Below are positions 1-12,900 of a stretch of 64,000 nt of DNA, piece by piece. The stretch is from a virus: the IMG/VR virus record IMGVR_UViG_3300008110_000030, positions 150,618 through 214,617 of that record. One strand, written 5' to 3'. A model generated the notes under the pieces. It was not told the DNA's origin, did not search any database, and saw only the letters and a list, made by a program, of their open reading frames with translations. Position 1 is the stretch's first letter, and each line of letters begins with the position of its first letter. Both the position numbers and the translations under genes were made by a program.

Positions 1-1014
1 CGTTTCACCTACAACAGTTAAACTGCCTTCTATAGTAACATCTCCGTTGACGTTCATCTGTGGAGTGTCACCTGGCAATGTTTTCCAAGTGTCATCTGGA
101 TAGATATTGATTGATTTATTGGTTGGATCAACCATTAATGAATTTTGAAATCCATTAGATGTTCGAGTTTGTATTGTAAACTTATTGTTAACACCGTTAT
201 TGGTTAGATAAGTGTGATAGTTATTACTTTCTGGCTCTATATATAAAGCTATTCCAGTGTCTGTTGCTGAAATAATTAAACCATTAAGACTTGTTAGTGT
301 TAGACTTCCGTCAATACTAGAATTTTTATCACTTCTAACAAATTTAGAAGATATTAAGTTGCCATCAACTGGATCAATTAGTGCAGTTGCTGACTGTGAA
401 GGTGCATTTATGTTATTATCAACTACACTAGTGCTAAATGAAAGTCCTGCTTTGAGCTCACCAACACCGATAGTAAATCCTGCGATTGCAATTAAAGGTA
501 TGAATGAGCTAGGATTCAATATGGCCATTTTTATGTTTGACACATACATCACTGCTACTACTCTAGAATTTCCTCTAGTATCAATAATTTCTTCTACTAT
601 CCATCCTGTTTTTCCTTGACTTGATGTATAAATTGGTCCTGCCGTTACTAGATTAGAGCCGTCAAAAAACTTTAGTTGTTGACTAGCATTATCAATCCAT
701 AGGTCACCTTCAACTAAATTAGCAGGTCTACTAGTGCTAACAAAAGGACTACCAACTGGTCTCCAATTTGTTCCATCAAAAACGTTTAACTTACTTGTGT
801 TAGAGTTAAACCACAACTGACCTTTAATTTGATTATTTGGTGGGCTTGAATTTGAAAAATTTTCTAATAGATATACAAGATTAGAATTATAAATCTCACC
901 AATACCTTTAAAATTCTTACCAATTAATTTTAAAGAGGTACTAGAATTATCAACTGTTCCGTCTGTTACAGTTGCTACTATATTACCGTCTGTTTTTTTT
1001 ATTACGTATGGCAT
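1..1014 (-). CDS. Tail-fibre-like virion protein, C-terminus beyond the window
   Basis: The reading frame is open from the ATG at 1014 to the left edge (338 codons seen), so the protein is truncated by the window. The start is supported by an AAGGA ribosome site that overlaps the stop codon of the upstream 749-aa gene. The N-terminus (MPYVIKKTDG) and the following pattern LLENF...IKGQLWFN...NWRPVG...EGDLWID parallel the first ~180 residues of the 749-aa neighbour (LLENF...IEGQLWYN...NWRPAG...LGDLWVD), so the two are tandem paralogues. The QLWFN/DLWID blocks are probably repeated beta modules of a fibre shaft. It is the last visible gene of the minus-strand tail operon. The distal (receptor-binding) part cannot be seen. 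The fibre role is inferred from the paralogue. Confidence 0.75.
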   Translation of the reverse strand, partial: MPYVIKKTDGNIVATVTDGTVDNSSTSLKLIGKNFKGIGEIYNSNLVYLLENFSNSSPPNNQIKGQLWFNSNTSKLNVFDGTNWRPVGSPFVSTSRPANLVEGDLWIDNASQQLKFFDGSNLVTAGPIYTSSQGKTGWIVEEIIDTRGNSRVVAVMYVSNIKMAILNPSSFIPLIAIAGFTIGVGELKAGLSFSTSVVDNNINAPSQSATALIDPVDGNLISSKFVRSDKNSSIDGSLTLTSLNGLIISATDTGIALYIEPESNNYHTYLTNNGVNNKFTIQTRTSNGFQNSLMVDPTNKSINIYPDDTWKTLPGDTPQMNVNGDVTIEGSLTVVGET

Positions 1015-1023
1015 CGTCTATCC

Positions 1024-3273
1024 TTAACCTATTTGAGATGAACCAACACCCGCCCTAATAATATAGTTAATTGTTAAGTATGGGTTAGTGATAGGAATAT
1101 TAAAGTTCCTGTTTAAAGTTTGTCCTGATCCTGGTGAAAATTGAATTTGATCTGATCCAGATGAAAATGTATTCAATGTATGTTGACTTGATCCACCTTC
1201 TCCACCATTTGAAGATGCTGTAAAGTTTCCAGTTCTATTTGCAATTCTATCTGTAGAATTTAGTGGAACACTTTCTCTCAACACCACTAGTGTAAATGTT
1301 AGTGTGGCATTAGCATTGGCAGTAATTTGATTGTTTAAAATTACTGTATTTGAATTTGGAATACTCGTAACTATTGTTCCTGGGGCAATGCTTGTATCAG
1401 TACTTGTCACTTGCATACCAATTGAAATATTATCAGTGTTAGAAACCGTAACTGATGTTTGGGTAGTTTGTCCAACAACCACTGTCTTTTGTACTACAGA
1501 ATTAGCAAATGAGTTTGCCATACCAACGTTGCCAAGAGGGAATCTGCCTCGTAAGTCAGGAAGTCTAAAGTACGTTCCGCCAGCGCCGCTACCGTAGGTA
1601 GTTCCAATAGTTTGATAAAGAGTAGGGTATTCTGTTCTACTAACTAATGCACCGTCGCATAGTAAGTATCCTAAAGGAACTGCGGTTGCCGCAAACGGAA
1701 AAATACTTCCAATTGGAACAAATGCTTCGCCTAATAAGAAACTTGTACGTGTCACTCTACGCAATCCAACGTTAGATCTATGTATTAAGATAGTGTCGTC
1801 TGTTCTGTTGTCTAATACTTCTGGTTTTCCTCTAATTGCAGAGTCAGCAAGTGTAGCACCAATTGTTAGTGTTCCGCCTGTTCCGTTGAAGCTTACAGGA
1901 GCAGGACTTGTTAAGTCGCCACCAAGTTGAAAATTCGTTGATGCCGCTAAAGAGCTGGCTGCACCAATTACTGTACCAGTAACTGTACCTGTGAACGCAC
2001 CGCTAAATGCACCGCTAAATGTGTTTGCATATATAGTTTTAAATCTATTAGTAGGTGTACCAATATCATAGAGATTATTTGCTTGCGGTATAATTGCTGG
2101 ACCAGTAATTGTTCCACCAAATTCATCTAACTCACCTACACGCAAGTGTCCGCTGGAAGTAATATTTTTACCAACATATAAATTTTTTGCAATACCAGCG
2201 CCGCCTCTAATTTGTAAGGAGCCGCTGGTAGCACTTGTACTATCCAATATGCCAGTTGTAATTAAATGTCCACTAATGAATGCATCACCATTAACATCCA
2301 ATTCTGCATTTGGTAACGGGTGATTAATACCAACTCGTTTGTTCTTTCCGTCAATTTTTAAAATGACGTTGTTAGATCCTTGATATGCAATTACCATATC
2401 AATTGAGCCGCCGTCTGAAGTATTCTTAATTACTCCAGCTCCTTGAACAACTGCTAAACTTAAATTATTTGCAGTTCCAATTGTAACTCCTGCATCATTT
2501 AATATAGATTGTTGGCCATAAAATAAGTTTGACGTATCTCTTCGAGCAAAATTATCAGCTGACACTGTTTCTAAACTTGGTGTTAGAACGTTTAATGCGT
2601 CTGCTGAAGTTGATGTTCCATGAATTTTTGCACCTGTTGTAGGTGTTATAGTGTCTCCAGGACCTATAAATTTTTTGCTAGTAATATTGATACCAGGATT
2701 TAATTGATTAAATCCTTCAATTGTTTTTTGCGGAATAAAACTTTCAGTTGCAATAATTTTTATAGCACTATCATTGTTGTATTCAATAGTTACAAAATGT
2801 TCAACTCCTGAACTATCTAATATAGCTTCAACGTACACTCCAGATTTTTTACCTGACAGTGCTGATGGACCAACTAGTACCCAATCTGTACCGTTGTACA
2901 AGTTTAATTGTTGAGTTAATGTGTCAACCCAAAGATCACCTAATAGTGCATTAGTTGGTCTACCTAGAGTAGGGGCAACGTGAGTTCCCCCTGCAGGTCT
3001 CCAATTATTTGTGCCACCTGTGGAGTCGTTAATATACAATCTTTTAGTACTGTTGTTATACCATAGCTGACCTTCAATACTGTTACTAGGGGACAGTGGG
3101 CTAGCAAAATTTTCTAAAAGATGTACAAAATTCTTTGCAACAGCAACGCCATAATTAGAATAATTTCTACCAACAAGACTTAGACTGGTACTGGTATTAT
3201 TTTCAGTTAAATCATTAACTGTTATAGGATTAGAACTCTTCCCTGGATCACTAAAAGAAATTGAATACGGCAT
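1024..3273 (-). CDS. Tail fibre protein with C-terminal phage tail-collar domain
   Basis: This 749-aa protein is probably a fibre or short-tail-fibre subunit. The N-terminal ~180 residues carry the QLWYN/DLWVD modules shared with the gene to its left. The middle is beta-rich with GLY/THR-rich repeats typical of fibre shafts (residues ~240-500, including an ELDVNGDAFISG-type triple-helix motif). Residues ~520-582 form a clear phage Tail Collar domain (IGSIFPFA...GYLLCDGALVSR...YPTLY...FRLPDLRGRFPLG), the fold at the tip of T4 gp12-like fibres. The tail end is Asn/Ser/Gly-rich. ATG at 3273 follows the previous stop by one base, so translation is likely coupled. Which receptor it binds cannot be told. 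Confidence 0.85.
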   Translation of the reverse strand: MPYSISFSDPGKSSNPITVNDLTENNTSTSLSLVGRNYSNYGVAVAKNFVHLLENFASPLSPSNSIEGQLWYNNSTKRLYINDSTGGTNNWRPAGGTHVAPTLGRPTNALLGDLWVDTLTQQLNLYNGTDWVLVGPSALSGKKSGVYVEAILDSSGVEHFVTIEYNNDSAIKIIATESFIPQKTIEGFNQLNPGINITSKKFIGPGDTITPTTGAKIHGTSTSADALNVLTPSLETVSADNFARRDTSNLFYGQQSILNDAGVTIGTANNLSLAVVQGAGVIKNTSDGGSIDMVIAYQGSNNVILKIDGKNKRVGINHPLPNAELDVNGDAFISGHLITTGILDSTSATSGSLQIRGGAGIAKNLYVGKNITSSGHLRVGELDEFGGTITGPAIIPQANNLYDIGTPTNRFKTIYANTFSGAFSGAFTGTVTGTVIGAASSLAASTNFQLGGDLTSPAPVSFNGTGGTLTIGATLADSAIRGKPEVLDNRTDDTILIHRSNVGLRRVTRTSFLLGEAFVPIGSIFPFAATAVPLGYLLCDGALVSRTEYPTLYQTIGTTYGSGAGGTYFRLPDLRGRFPLGNVGMANSFANSVVQKTVVVGQTTQTSVTVSNTDNISIGMQVTSTDTSIAPGTIVTSIPNSNTVILNNQITANANATLTFTLVVLRESVPLNSTDRIANRTGNFTASSNGGEGGSSQHTLNTFSSGSDQIQFSPGSGQTLNRNFNIPITNPYLTINYIIRAGVGSSQIG

Positions 3274-3274
3274 C

Positions 3275-3949
3275 TTATGTCTCGCTAAATGTTGTTAGTG
3301 TCTGAATTCTAACTGTATAATCAATTTGAATCAACCTATTCAGACTCTTTTGAACTGGGTGAAAAATAACATGAGTTAATAATCTACCGTTTCCAGCGAT
3401 CCCATCTTCGCTACTGGCTCTAAGACCAATTTCATCAAATACGAAATCACTGTTCATATCTTGTGCGTTATCATAAGCGGCTTGTCCGTTAGGCTCGCCG
3501 TAATCTAATAATACACTACAAAAAATGTCAGTATAAACTGTTCCACGTACATGACGGATTTCTAAGAAATTTCTAGTAGGATCAATATTTGACAAGTTTT
3601 TTGGATCAATAATCTTATAATATGTTTGGCTATAAAGCCCTGAATTTACCCCTATATTATTAGGAGTAAGATATGTTATAAGACCATTAGGATCTACAGT
3701 GCTACCACCGTTACCAAAACTCATGCCTTCAATAATTCCATAGCCTTGATTTGCTAGACTAGCGGCAAGAGCAACACTCATATTTTCATAGTGAATAGCA
3801 TTTCTTTTGTCCTCAAATACTTCATTTGTTTCAGGATCAAAAATTTTAATATGACCTTCAATATGGAAGCCTGCATTTTCTTTTATGCCTGATTCTTGAG
3901 CATTTTCTTGGGTATTTTCGTTCATTTCCTCAACCTTATTATTTTCCAT
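3275..3949 (-). CDS. Virion-associated protein of unknown function (224 aa)
   Basis: I do not recognise this family. The first ~25 residues are acidic and Asn/Gln/Glu-rich (probably disordered); the rest is a compact mixed alpha/beta sequence with no membrane segment. It lies between the giant 4747-aa gene and the collar-domain fibre, so a baseplate or fibre-attachment role is likely from context. A late-promoter box (3955-3962, minus) ends only 5 nt before the ATG at 3949, which would make the message leaderless. A second in-frame ATG eight codons on (3925) is preceded by a purine-rich GAGGAA and is an alternative start. Confidence 0.7.
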   Translation of the reverse strand: MENNKVEEMNENTQENAQESGIKENAGFHIEGHIKIFDPETNEVFEDKRNAIHYENMSVALAASLANQGYGIIEGMSFGNGGSTVDPNGLITYLTPNNIGVNSGLYSQTYYKIIDPKNLSNIDPTRNFLEIRHVRGTVYTDIFCSVLLDYGEPNGQAAYDNAQDMNSDFVFDEIGLRASSEDGIAGNGRLLTHVIFHPVQKSLNRLIQIDYTVRIQTLTTFSET

Positions 3950-3954
3950 AGTAA

Positions 3955-3962
3955 TATTTATC
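3955..3962 (-). promoter_or_regulatory. T4-type late promoter box GATAAATA
   Basis: The minus strand reads GATAAATA, matching the NATAAATA late box known from T4 and T4-like cyanophages. It lies 5 nt upstream of the ATG of the 224-aa gene. By T4 spacing the transcript would start at about the A of that ATG. Confidence 0.6.
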
Positions 3963-3972
3963 CAGTGCTTAA

Positions 3973-6900
3973 TTAAGACAGTTTGCCATAGTAATACTTA
4001 TCGGGCAACTCTGCTGTGAACTCTTGCAGGAATCTAGCCTGTGGAGTCGACTCTTGTTGTATTGTAGTTGTTCCGCCAAGGGTATACCAAATTTTACCAA
4101 TTTTTTGTACTACTTTGATGTCAACATTTGATATCACTGTAGAATCATCGGCCAAGTTTAGCACACTAGGATTTACCGTTAGCACATAGTTATTACCAAC
4201 TTTTGTAATGGTAAAATCTGGCGCAACTATTAAATCTCCAGTTTGATTTTGGCTGTTCACTTCGTTCGAATTATGAGTAATGCTAAAATCATGTCTGATC
4301 AGCTGGTTAGTTCCTCTAACTGGTTTAGTTAGAATCTTGCCTGCCATGTAGACCGTTACTTGATCTTCAAGACCAATCGCTTCATTGAAGCTGAAATCAG
4401 TTAAAGTATAAGAAGCTACTGTGGTTACGTTTACCCAATTACCGTTTACATATTGCTGATATCTGTTGGTAGTTTGATTAAATTTGTAATTTTCAGGAGT
4501 TTTATACGTTTTTATAGTATATCCTTCTCTGTAAGGGATAGTTTCATTATTTCCAACGTTGAATACTTTTGTCCCAATAGGATAGCTATCAGCTACCCCT
4601 GTTCCAAGTGTTCCTCGAGTTAGATTTGTTAGTTTATTACCAACAATAGATCTGAATTCAATTCTTTCTCCAGCAACAAAGATTGAGCTAGGTTTTGGAT
4701 TATTAACATTAACCACACCAAATATACTTGTATCGCTGACTTCAATTTCTCTATCAGTTGATAAGAGAGCCTTTGTTAAAGTCACTGTGCTGTTCTTTGA
4801 TAATCTCTTAAATTGTACAGCGTTAGTCATATCTTTGAACATTCTATAAGAAACTGCTTCGCTTGATACAATGTCACTAATGCTTGTCACAACAACCCTG
4901 TCATTGTTTCCTAAATTAAATCTGTTTGATATTTGTATGTAGTCACGATCAACCACTTGATAATCGTAATTTGGAATTAGTGGACGGCCGTTAACATCGA
5001 CCCAAACGTTATTAATGTTATAAACAGGTCTGCTAAGTTTATATTCATTCCTATTAGGATTAGTTTTGAATACTTCTCTTCTAATTAAATTCTCATCATG
5101 ATTTGTATAGGTAACTACAGATACTCTTTGACCAGCTTGTATTTTAGAAGGAGATCTAAATGTTATTTGATTTCCAAAAATTACATAGTCTGAATCACGC
5201 AGTATACATACTGCAATTACATCGCCCACTTGTGCAACTCCTGAGCTCATTGTAACTGTGTTATCAATTGTATCAAATTCGTAATCTCGTCCCACTACTA
5301 TGATTTTTCCGTTCTTATATACTTCAATATCAGATATTGATAACGTTCTTGTCAAGTAAGGAATATTTTCACCTAGTCTAAATGTTTGAGAGTTTTGTGT
5401 AACTTCATAATATTCAGTTTCAGGCGGCATCATTCTTTGCGTTGGAGCAAGACCCCAATAAATTCTAGCTGTATCTTCATCAGGACGGTTAGTAATATGC
5501 GCACCCCAATATACAATATTATCAGGAGTTAATGTTGTTGTATTTGAAGTGTGTGTAACTTTACAAATATAATATTGACCACTGAAAGAAACAATGTCAT
5601 TAACGTCATAAGAAGTTGTGCTTGCCCATGCTGAGAATTCTAAGTTTGAATTAGTTTGCGTACTCGTATGTCCAATTTTACAAATATAGGAAACATTGTT
5701 GTACAAAACAGTGTCATTTATTACATAGTAGACATTTTCTTCCCAAGGACCTTTCCAGTCTTCTGTAGAAGAAGTTAGTCTAGTTACTGCTGCCATAACG
5801 TGTAATGGCGCAATGTTGCCAGGTGGCTTCGTTAGAGTATATGTTGTATTATTATCAATTACGATTTCTTGATTATAAATTTCACTATAAGTTTTAACTG
5901 TAGATCCAAATAACAATATGTTGATCACTGTTCCTGCTGTTAAAGTAGGCGTGTTAGTGATAATAATCTTAGCACGTTTTGATCTACCTGCTACTTTTGT
6001 TAAAGAACTAGTATTTGAAATTGAAATATAATAGCTACCAATATCTTGATAATTAACTTCTGATAATATTTCAAAAGAACTTGCGCCTGCATTTGCACTA
6101 GTCACAGTGTAACTAAATCTACTTAAAATACTATTTCCACCAATTGTTGTCTTTTGAACTGTAAGAGCAAGTGTATTAGTGGTTGACAGCTGGTCAACTC
6201 CATATTCAGTAGTAATAATTTCAACAGTGGTTGTTCCATTACTGTTTGCTGTTAATGTGTAATCAGTATTTTCTTTAGCAACAAAGTTACCAATTAAAAC
6301 AAATATTTCTTGCCCGCTACCAATTGTATCTTGGATCACAAATTGCATTGTAGACCCATCCATTATAAACTGTTTAGTAGAAATCAAATTACTGCCAGCA
6401 CCAGGACTGTTAAACACTGTCATTGACAACGTGTCAAAAATCTCACCTTTGACTAATTCTTCTGTTGAAGGGCTGTGTTCAACAGATAAAAATTCGCCAC
6501 CGTCTAGACTAATATCAGTTGCACTTAGTCCAGTTGCAGTTCTAAATCGTATTTCACCCGCATCTGAAATTGTTGAGAAATCACCGCCTGTAATATTTGT
6601 ATCAAGAACGATATCATCAGTTGGTAGGTTTACTCCGTCACTTAATTCTTGACGTATTTCAATTTTTGTACCAGTAACTGGAACTTGTGGAAGAGTCAAT
6701 GTACTAGTAGATCCGTTAGTTGTAATCGTATTGAACAATGCGTCATTGTTAGTTTGATTTACAGTACCATAGTTTTCATCATCAACTCTAACGCCGTCAA
6801 AATAAACGTTAATTTTTGTTCCTAATAAAGGAGTATACCCTAATTCATATGTAGATGTAGTTCCGTTTGAAATTACTAACAAGTCTTTGTAGCTATTGAC

Positions 6901-9900
6901 AAACGTATCCCATCCTTGTGTGAACCAAGGTAGGCCGTCCCAACCTGAACTAACTGAGAAGTTAAGTCCTTGTATTTCAACTCCACCAAACTCCACACCC
7001 TTTATTAGTTGGGTGACATCTTTTCCTGGCATATTTGCAGTTGGGTAGTAACTGGTAATAATTCTATCAACTGCATTTTGTATGTTAATATTTTTAGCAT
7101 ACTGAACTGTAATTGTTGATCCCGGAGTTGGTATGTTTTTAAAGTTAATGTATCCAACATACTTTGTAAATCCAGTTTCAACAACTTGTCTTAGTTGAAT
7201 CAAATAGTCGCTAGTTATGATTTCTGAACCAGTATTGGTACTTGAATTTAATTCACGTACAATGATTTTATCAGTATCTAACTCTGGAGGGAAAGTTAAT
7301 TTGAACGTGTCAGTATAGCTTTCTCCAGAAGATTGAGTAAACGTATCAACAGTATACAATGTGTTTTTAATATATTGTATTCTTAAATTCTGTCTTGCAG
7401 GCAGTGCAAGATTAAATGTAATCACTGTTGACAAATCATTTCTAAAAGTTATTCTGTAATTATCAGCACTAATTTCTGCATCATTTAAAAACAACTTAAT
7501 AGTTGATTCATCCTGTAATGCAGGATAGTTTGTGTCTGTACTAGTAGATGGATAAGCCAATACATAATTTAATGTTATTCCATCTGTGTCAAGATTTCTG
7601 TTAAGAATTTCCCCAGTGTATAGACCTTTATCTGAAGTTCTATCAAACTTCATCTGTATTTGATTAGTTCTTACCTTGCTGTTTGATAACACAGCATACG
7701 CAGAACCATTTACAAAATTTGTTAAGTAGTTTGATCCGCCAGTTAAAATAACTCTAGGAGTTGTTAAATATCCGCTTCCAGGATTTGTAACAATGATGCT
7801 TGATAGTTTTCCATTACTAATTTTAGCAATTGCTGTAGCACCAGTACCAGTGTCGCCACTAACAGGCACAATTGTAACTATTGGAGGAGTTATATAATTT
7901 TCTCCAGCCAATCCAACTCTAATATCTGATACAGTAAATCCATAATTTTCACCCCAGTGCTTGTATGGATAAACATTGTTAATCATAGAGCTAGTTGGCA
8001 ATTTAATCTTACCAGTTACACTATCAACATACGCAGGCAAATCAAAATCAGTTACGCCTACACCCATCTTTTCAGTAGTGTTATAGCTAACTGTTGATTC
8101 TCTAAATTTAGATTTATATGGTTTAATTTCTTTAATAAAATCTTCAACGTAGCTGAAGTCATTAAAACGATAAACATCATCTTGATCTAGTGTGCCGGCA
8201 TCCACAAGAGGTGTAATAAAACTAGTCTTGTATACCCAATCTACAAACAACTGCTCACTTAAAACATGTCTTACAGCAACAAATACAAACTTTTTCCAAT
8301 AGGACGCTAGGTCACCTGTAAAAATATTGTCTTTAATTGCATTCAAAATAATACGTAATTCAGTAGTATTTGTTTCATCAAATCCACCTTGGTCATATCT
8401 AGTTACGTTGTCAAATCCAAGTCCGGCAGCGGCCTTATCATACAACTTGTTGTTAAATTGTACAGTTCCGTTTTCTCTAAACACTAGATCATAGTCATCA
8501 AGATAATTGCCAATACCTGGTGCTGTCTTACGTAGAATAATTTTTCTACCGTCTCCTGGTGTTCTAATTTCAACTGTTGACCCTGTTTCAAAAATAAACG
8601 ATTCTAAATCTGAAATAAAATTAATTGCGTATGTGGCAGGAACATCAACTGCATAAGAGGGATCAACCCAATCAATATAACTCCAGTATTTGGGTACATT
8701 AACTGTTTGCGTAGACTCTCTAACAAATGCTTTGTTTTTGTATTGATAGATTGCCCACTTGTCAATTTCTGTATCAAGTATAGTTAATACTGCGTATGGT
8801 CGAGCTATTAATTTTGGTATTTGAGTATATCCATAACCTTGATTTACAATTCTAACAGAAACAACACGGCCATTTAAGTCAATAGCAGTTTGTATTGTTG
8901 CTCCTTGCCCATCACCATAAATTCTAACTGTAGGGGCAACTTTATAACCATTACCAGGGTCGTCAATGTTTACGCTAACAATCCTACCGTTGATTACTTC
9001 AGCACTTAATTTAGTTTGTGCTTTTCCGTTGGTGCCTATCAGTGATATTTCATCACTTAATTCAATGACTTCATCATAATGTCCTAAACTAATAGACGGG
9101 TAATCTTCAACTTCTTCTAAACTGGTTATATTAGACTTGCCAACAATATCATGTTTACGTAACACTTCATTGACATACTCAATCATAATTTTTAATGCCA
9201 AGTCTCTATCTTTAAACCAAGACTGTCTTGGTCTATATGAAGTACCGTAACGTAATTTTGGAGACAATGTTGGATCAGGTACTGGATTTCCAGCAACATC
9301 TTGACCAACAAGACTATCAATAAGTTTATTTTCAATGCTAGGATCTAAATTTAAATAGGTAACATTTTCATTCACTAGCTGCCAATGACTGTGACGATTA
9401 ATTTCTTTTTCAGATGTTTGATAGTACACATCAATATTAATTTTATCACCATTCAAAGACTTTTTAGCATTGGTTAAACTCAGTGAGTTTGTTGCTAAGA
9501 AGCTAGCAAATTTAATACCTTGACCTTTAGGATCCTCAATTATTCTTGCACAATCAAAAGAACTTAAATTTCTAAATGCTAAATCTGGAAGAGTAATTTT
9601 GTTTCTGACCCAAAAGTAATAAACGTTAACAAAGTCATTGACAACAGGATCATAGTATTGATTAATTGAAAGGACCGTATTATCTGGATTTAGTGGCTGA
9701 CCACTTACTCCTAATGCTAATCCATCAGTGGTGTCAGCTAACTGTGCCCACTCGCTTGGTCTAAAATCACTCTTAACCCATTCGTATACATCAACAGTTG
9801 ATCCTGGGAACAACTTGCCCCAGTTGTTTGCTCTAAACTCATTATTTCCTTGTTCATACCAAACAAATCTTAAGGTGCTAGTATCAAGCCAAACCTCACC

Positions 9901-12900
9901 AACATGGTCGTCTAACCAAGTTGTTTTATTATCAACTCTTACTTTTGCTGAAGTTTCTAATGCAACAGTATAAACTGCTGGGTCGAATGGTTGAATGTAT
10001 TTGATTTCATTCAATACCTTAGATGGCAACTTACCTTTTATTGGATCGTAAATTTCGTAATGATCAATAATTTCTAATGTACTGTTGTTATAGCTGATAA
10101 CTTTTTTAATTTTATCAACATCAATTATTGCTTCCTGCACTCTAACTTTTGACCATGACCAAGAAGAGCCGCAGCCACATGCCTGATCTATATCACGCTT
10201 TTTGTCAAAAATTACAACCGTTCCAGAATCTGTATATGTTGTCAACTGATTAGAATCTTCTAAAGTTCCAATAACTTTTAAATCATATTTTGGTGCGCCA
10301 ACAAGCATGAACTCACCGTCTGTTGCAATTCCAGTACCATATCCGTCAAAGGACGCACTGTCGCCACTAATTAACGATTCACCAAAAACATATTTGTTTC
10401 CTAATTTTTGATACAAATAAACTGCTCCACTAGATTGTGCTTTGCTTACAAATCTAGTGCTGCCAGTATCAAATGTTGTTCTTAAGGGCGCAGCCGCAGA
10501 TGTTGGGTTCAATACATATTCTGATCCATATCTTTGTGCAGAGTCAGTATATCGTTCAGTGTAAGTGTCAAATGCAACAGGTGTTGCTTGACCACCGCCA
10601 ATAGCAGTGACTAATAATGTTTTACCGTCATCACTTAACGCTAGATTACTTCCAAATAGTTCGCCTGTTTCAGTTGCTGGTGAAGTAATTTTTTGATCCA
10701 AGGCGTATGAAGCGTTTGTTTGTAATTTTAATACATAGACCAAACCTGCATCTAATTTCTCTGTAGAAGAATGATCGCTAGATATTAGTAGTGCTGTGCC
10801 ATCTGCTGACATAGCTAGTTTGTCACCAAATCTATCGTTTCTAATTGTACCTTGACCTGTGATAGTAATAGTTGTTGTAGCAGTTTCGTCTGTTAGTGAA
10901 CGCAATGGTTTAAATGCCATACGTAATACACTCAATTCACTGATTACAAATTCTCCACTATTACCTGCATTTGTTGATCCAGCAATAATAACAGATTGTC
11001 CAATTCTAAAACCATCTGCAATAAAACTTCCATTGTTTCTAACTATTGAATTATCTGATGCTTGGAATGAAATAATTTGCGCAATAGTGTTGTAGGATTT
11101 TATTACCCCTTTTAACAACAAGTCATTTGATTCTAAATAGTCATCTGCATATATTGTTTGTGTTAATTGATAGCTGTAAGAACCTGGATCTTTTCTAAAA
11201 ATAAACACTGCACCTGAGTGAACTTGTGTTCTATCTTTTAAGTGTCCAGGTGCTGATACTGCCAACACTGTTCCATTTTTATTAGATACAATGTCACTAC
11301 CAAAGTTAGACTTTGAATTTACATCAGTGACTGCAGAGCGTAGATTGTATGGATTTCCGCCAACAGTATACACTTGCCACACATTGCTACTGTCCAAATA
11401 ATAAACAAATATTGCGCCAATGCCGCCATCTTGTCCTGGTGATGATACCAATAAGGTTGGTTTGTCAGATCCTACAAATTTTACTTTGTGACCAAAGTTT
11501 GCACCTTCTTGTGCTATAGGACTAGCTAAAACAACTTCAGTTCTATACTCATCAAGATCATTATTAAATTTAACAATCTTAATTGCACCCTCGTCAAACA
11601 ACTCGGACGAAGACTTATTAAAGTCTAAAACTTTTTTAATTGGATCTAATGCCTGACCTAAAACTTTCCATTTTGCATTAGAAGAATTTGGAGCTCCTGA
11701 AACAATATATCGTATAGTAAGAGATGTATTTTCCCAGCAATCTAAACTTGCCCCGTGGAGTCTTTGTATTTCTGGTATTGCAACTCCATTTTTTACATCT
11801 TGTATAGTTAATATATCACTGAAGTTTTCTTCTAACAAATAGCTTTGATGTAAGATAACATCTTCAGATCCAAGTGCGTTTCTTTCATATACATACACTC
11901 TGCCACGTTCTAATTCTGTAGCAGAAACAATAATATTTTTAGACACTGGAGCAATTATTGTAGTATTACCAAATTTTTGTCCAGACTGATTAATTCTTGG
12001 TCGTATTGGTAATGCTTTTGTGTTTGCTTCTTTTTCTAAAACTGCCCATGTGCCGTCACCAACATTATCAACCCAAACAAACTCGCAATTTTGCCATCTT
12101 GCAAGTCCTGGAATAGATGCTAAATCATCTAGGTTAGCAAATCTTGATGAAGCAAAATAATACATTGACCCGTTTAGTATTTCACCAGCAGTTGGTATAT
12201 CGTTAAATGCTGTTTTGACTACAAATGTTGTTCCATCAGGAATACCTAATACTTCGTAAACACCATTTAGTGGATCATCTAGTCTAGAAATTGATACAAA
12301 ATCACGCAATTTTAGTTTATGCGCAACGTCAGTATTAAAACTGATTAAATTATTTGCGTTATCAACTGTATAATTAATAATTGTCACAGGGGACAGCGTG
12401 TATCTTTTAACTCCCCAATTTCCTGAATTATCAATTGCTAACCAAACAGTATCACCTTCTCTCAAAGAAGCAGAAGAAGACAATGTTAGTATGTTGTTTT
12501 CATATAATCCAGTGAATACAACATCATCTAATCTTACATAGCCCGCAGTTGGTATTTTTTGATATTGGCTGTATCCATTACCATTAACTGGAGATACATC
12601 AAGAGTTGGCCAAGGTTGTCCATTATAATCAGCTGGACGAATCTGCATATCAGATAATGAAACTTTGTATGCTTTATCTAAAGATGACTTTAGATTGTTA
12701 TATTCAAATTCAAAGATTTGAGGATCTTGATTAATTTTATTTTGGTCTAGAGTAAATTCTATTTCTTCATAAGAATTTTCTCCACCAAATGTTCCTAATC
12801 TAATAGCCCACTCTTCTTGTAAACTAATATGTGCGCCTGTTGCAGTATTATTAGCAACTGCAAACTTCTCTAATGGAAGTGTAGTTCCTTTTTCTCTAAT

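Noticed and set aside
257-619. 120-aa plus-strand frame at the left edge
   Set aside because: Antisense to the open fibre paralogue frame; no supporting signals.
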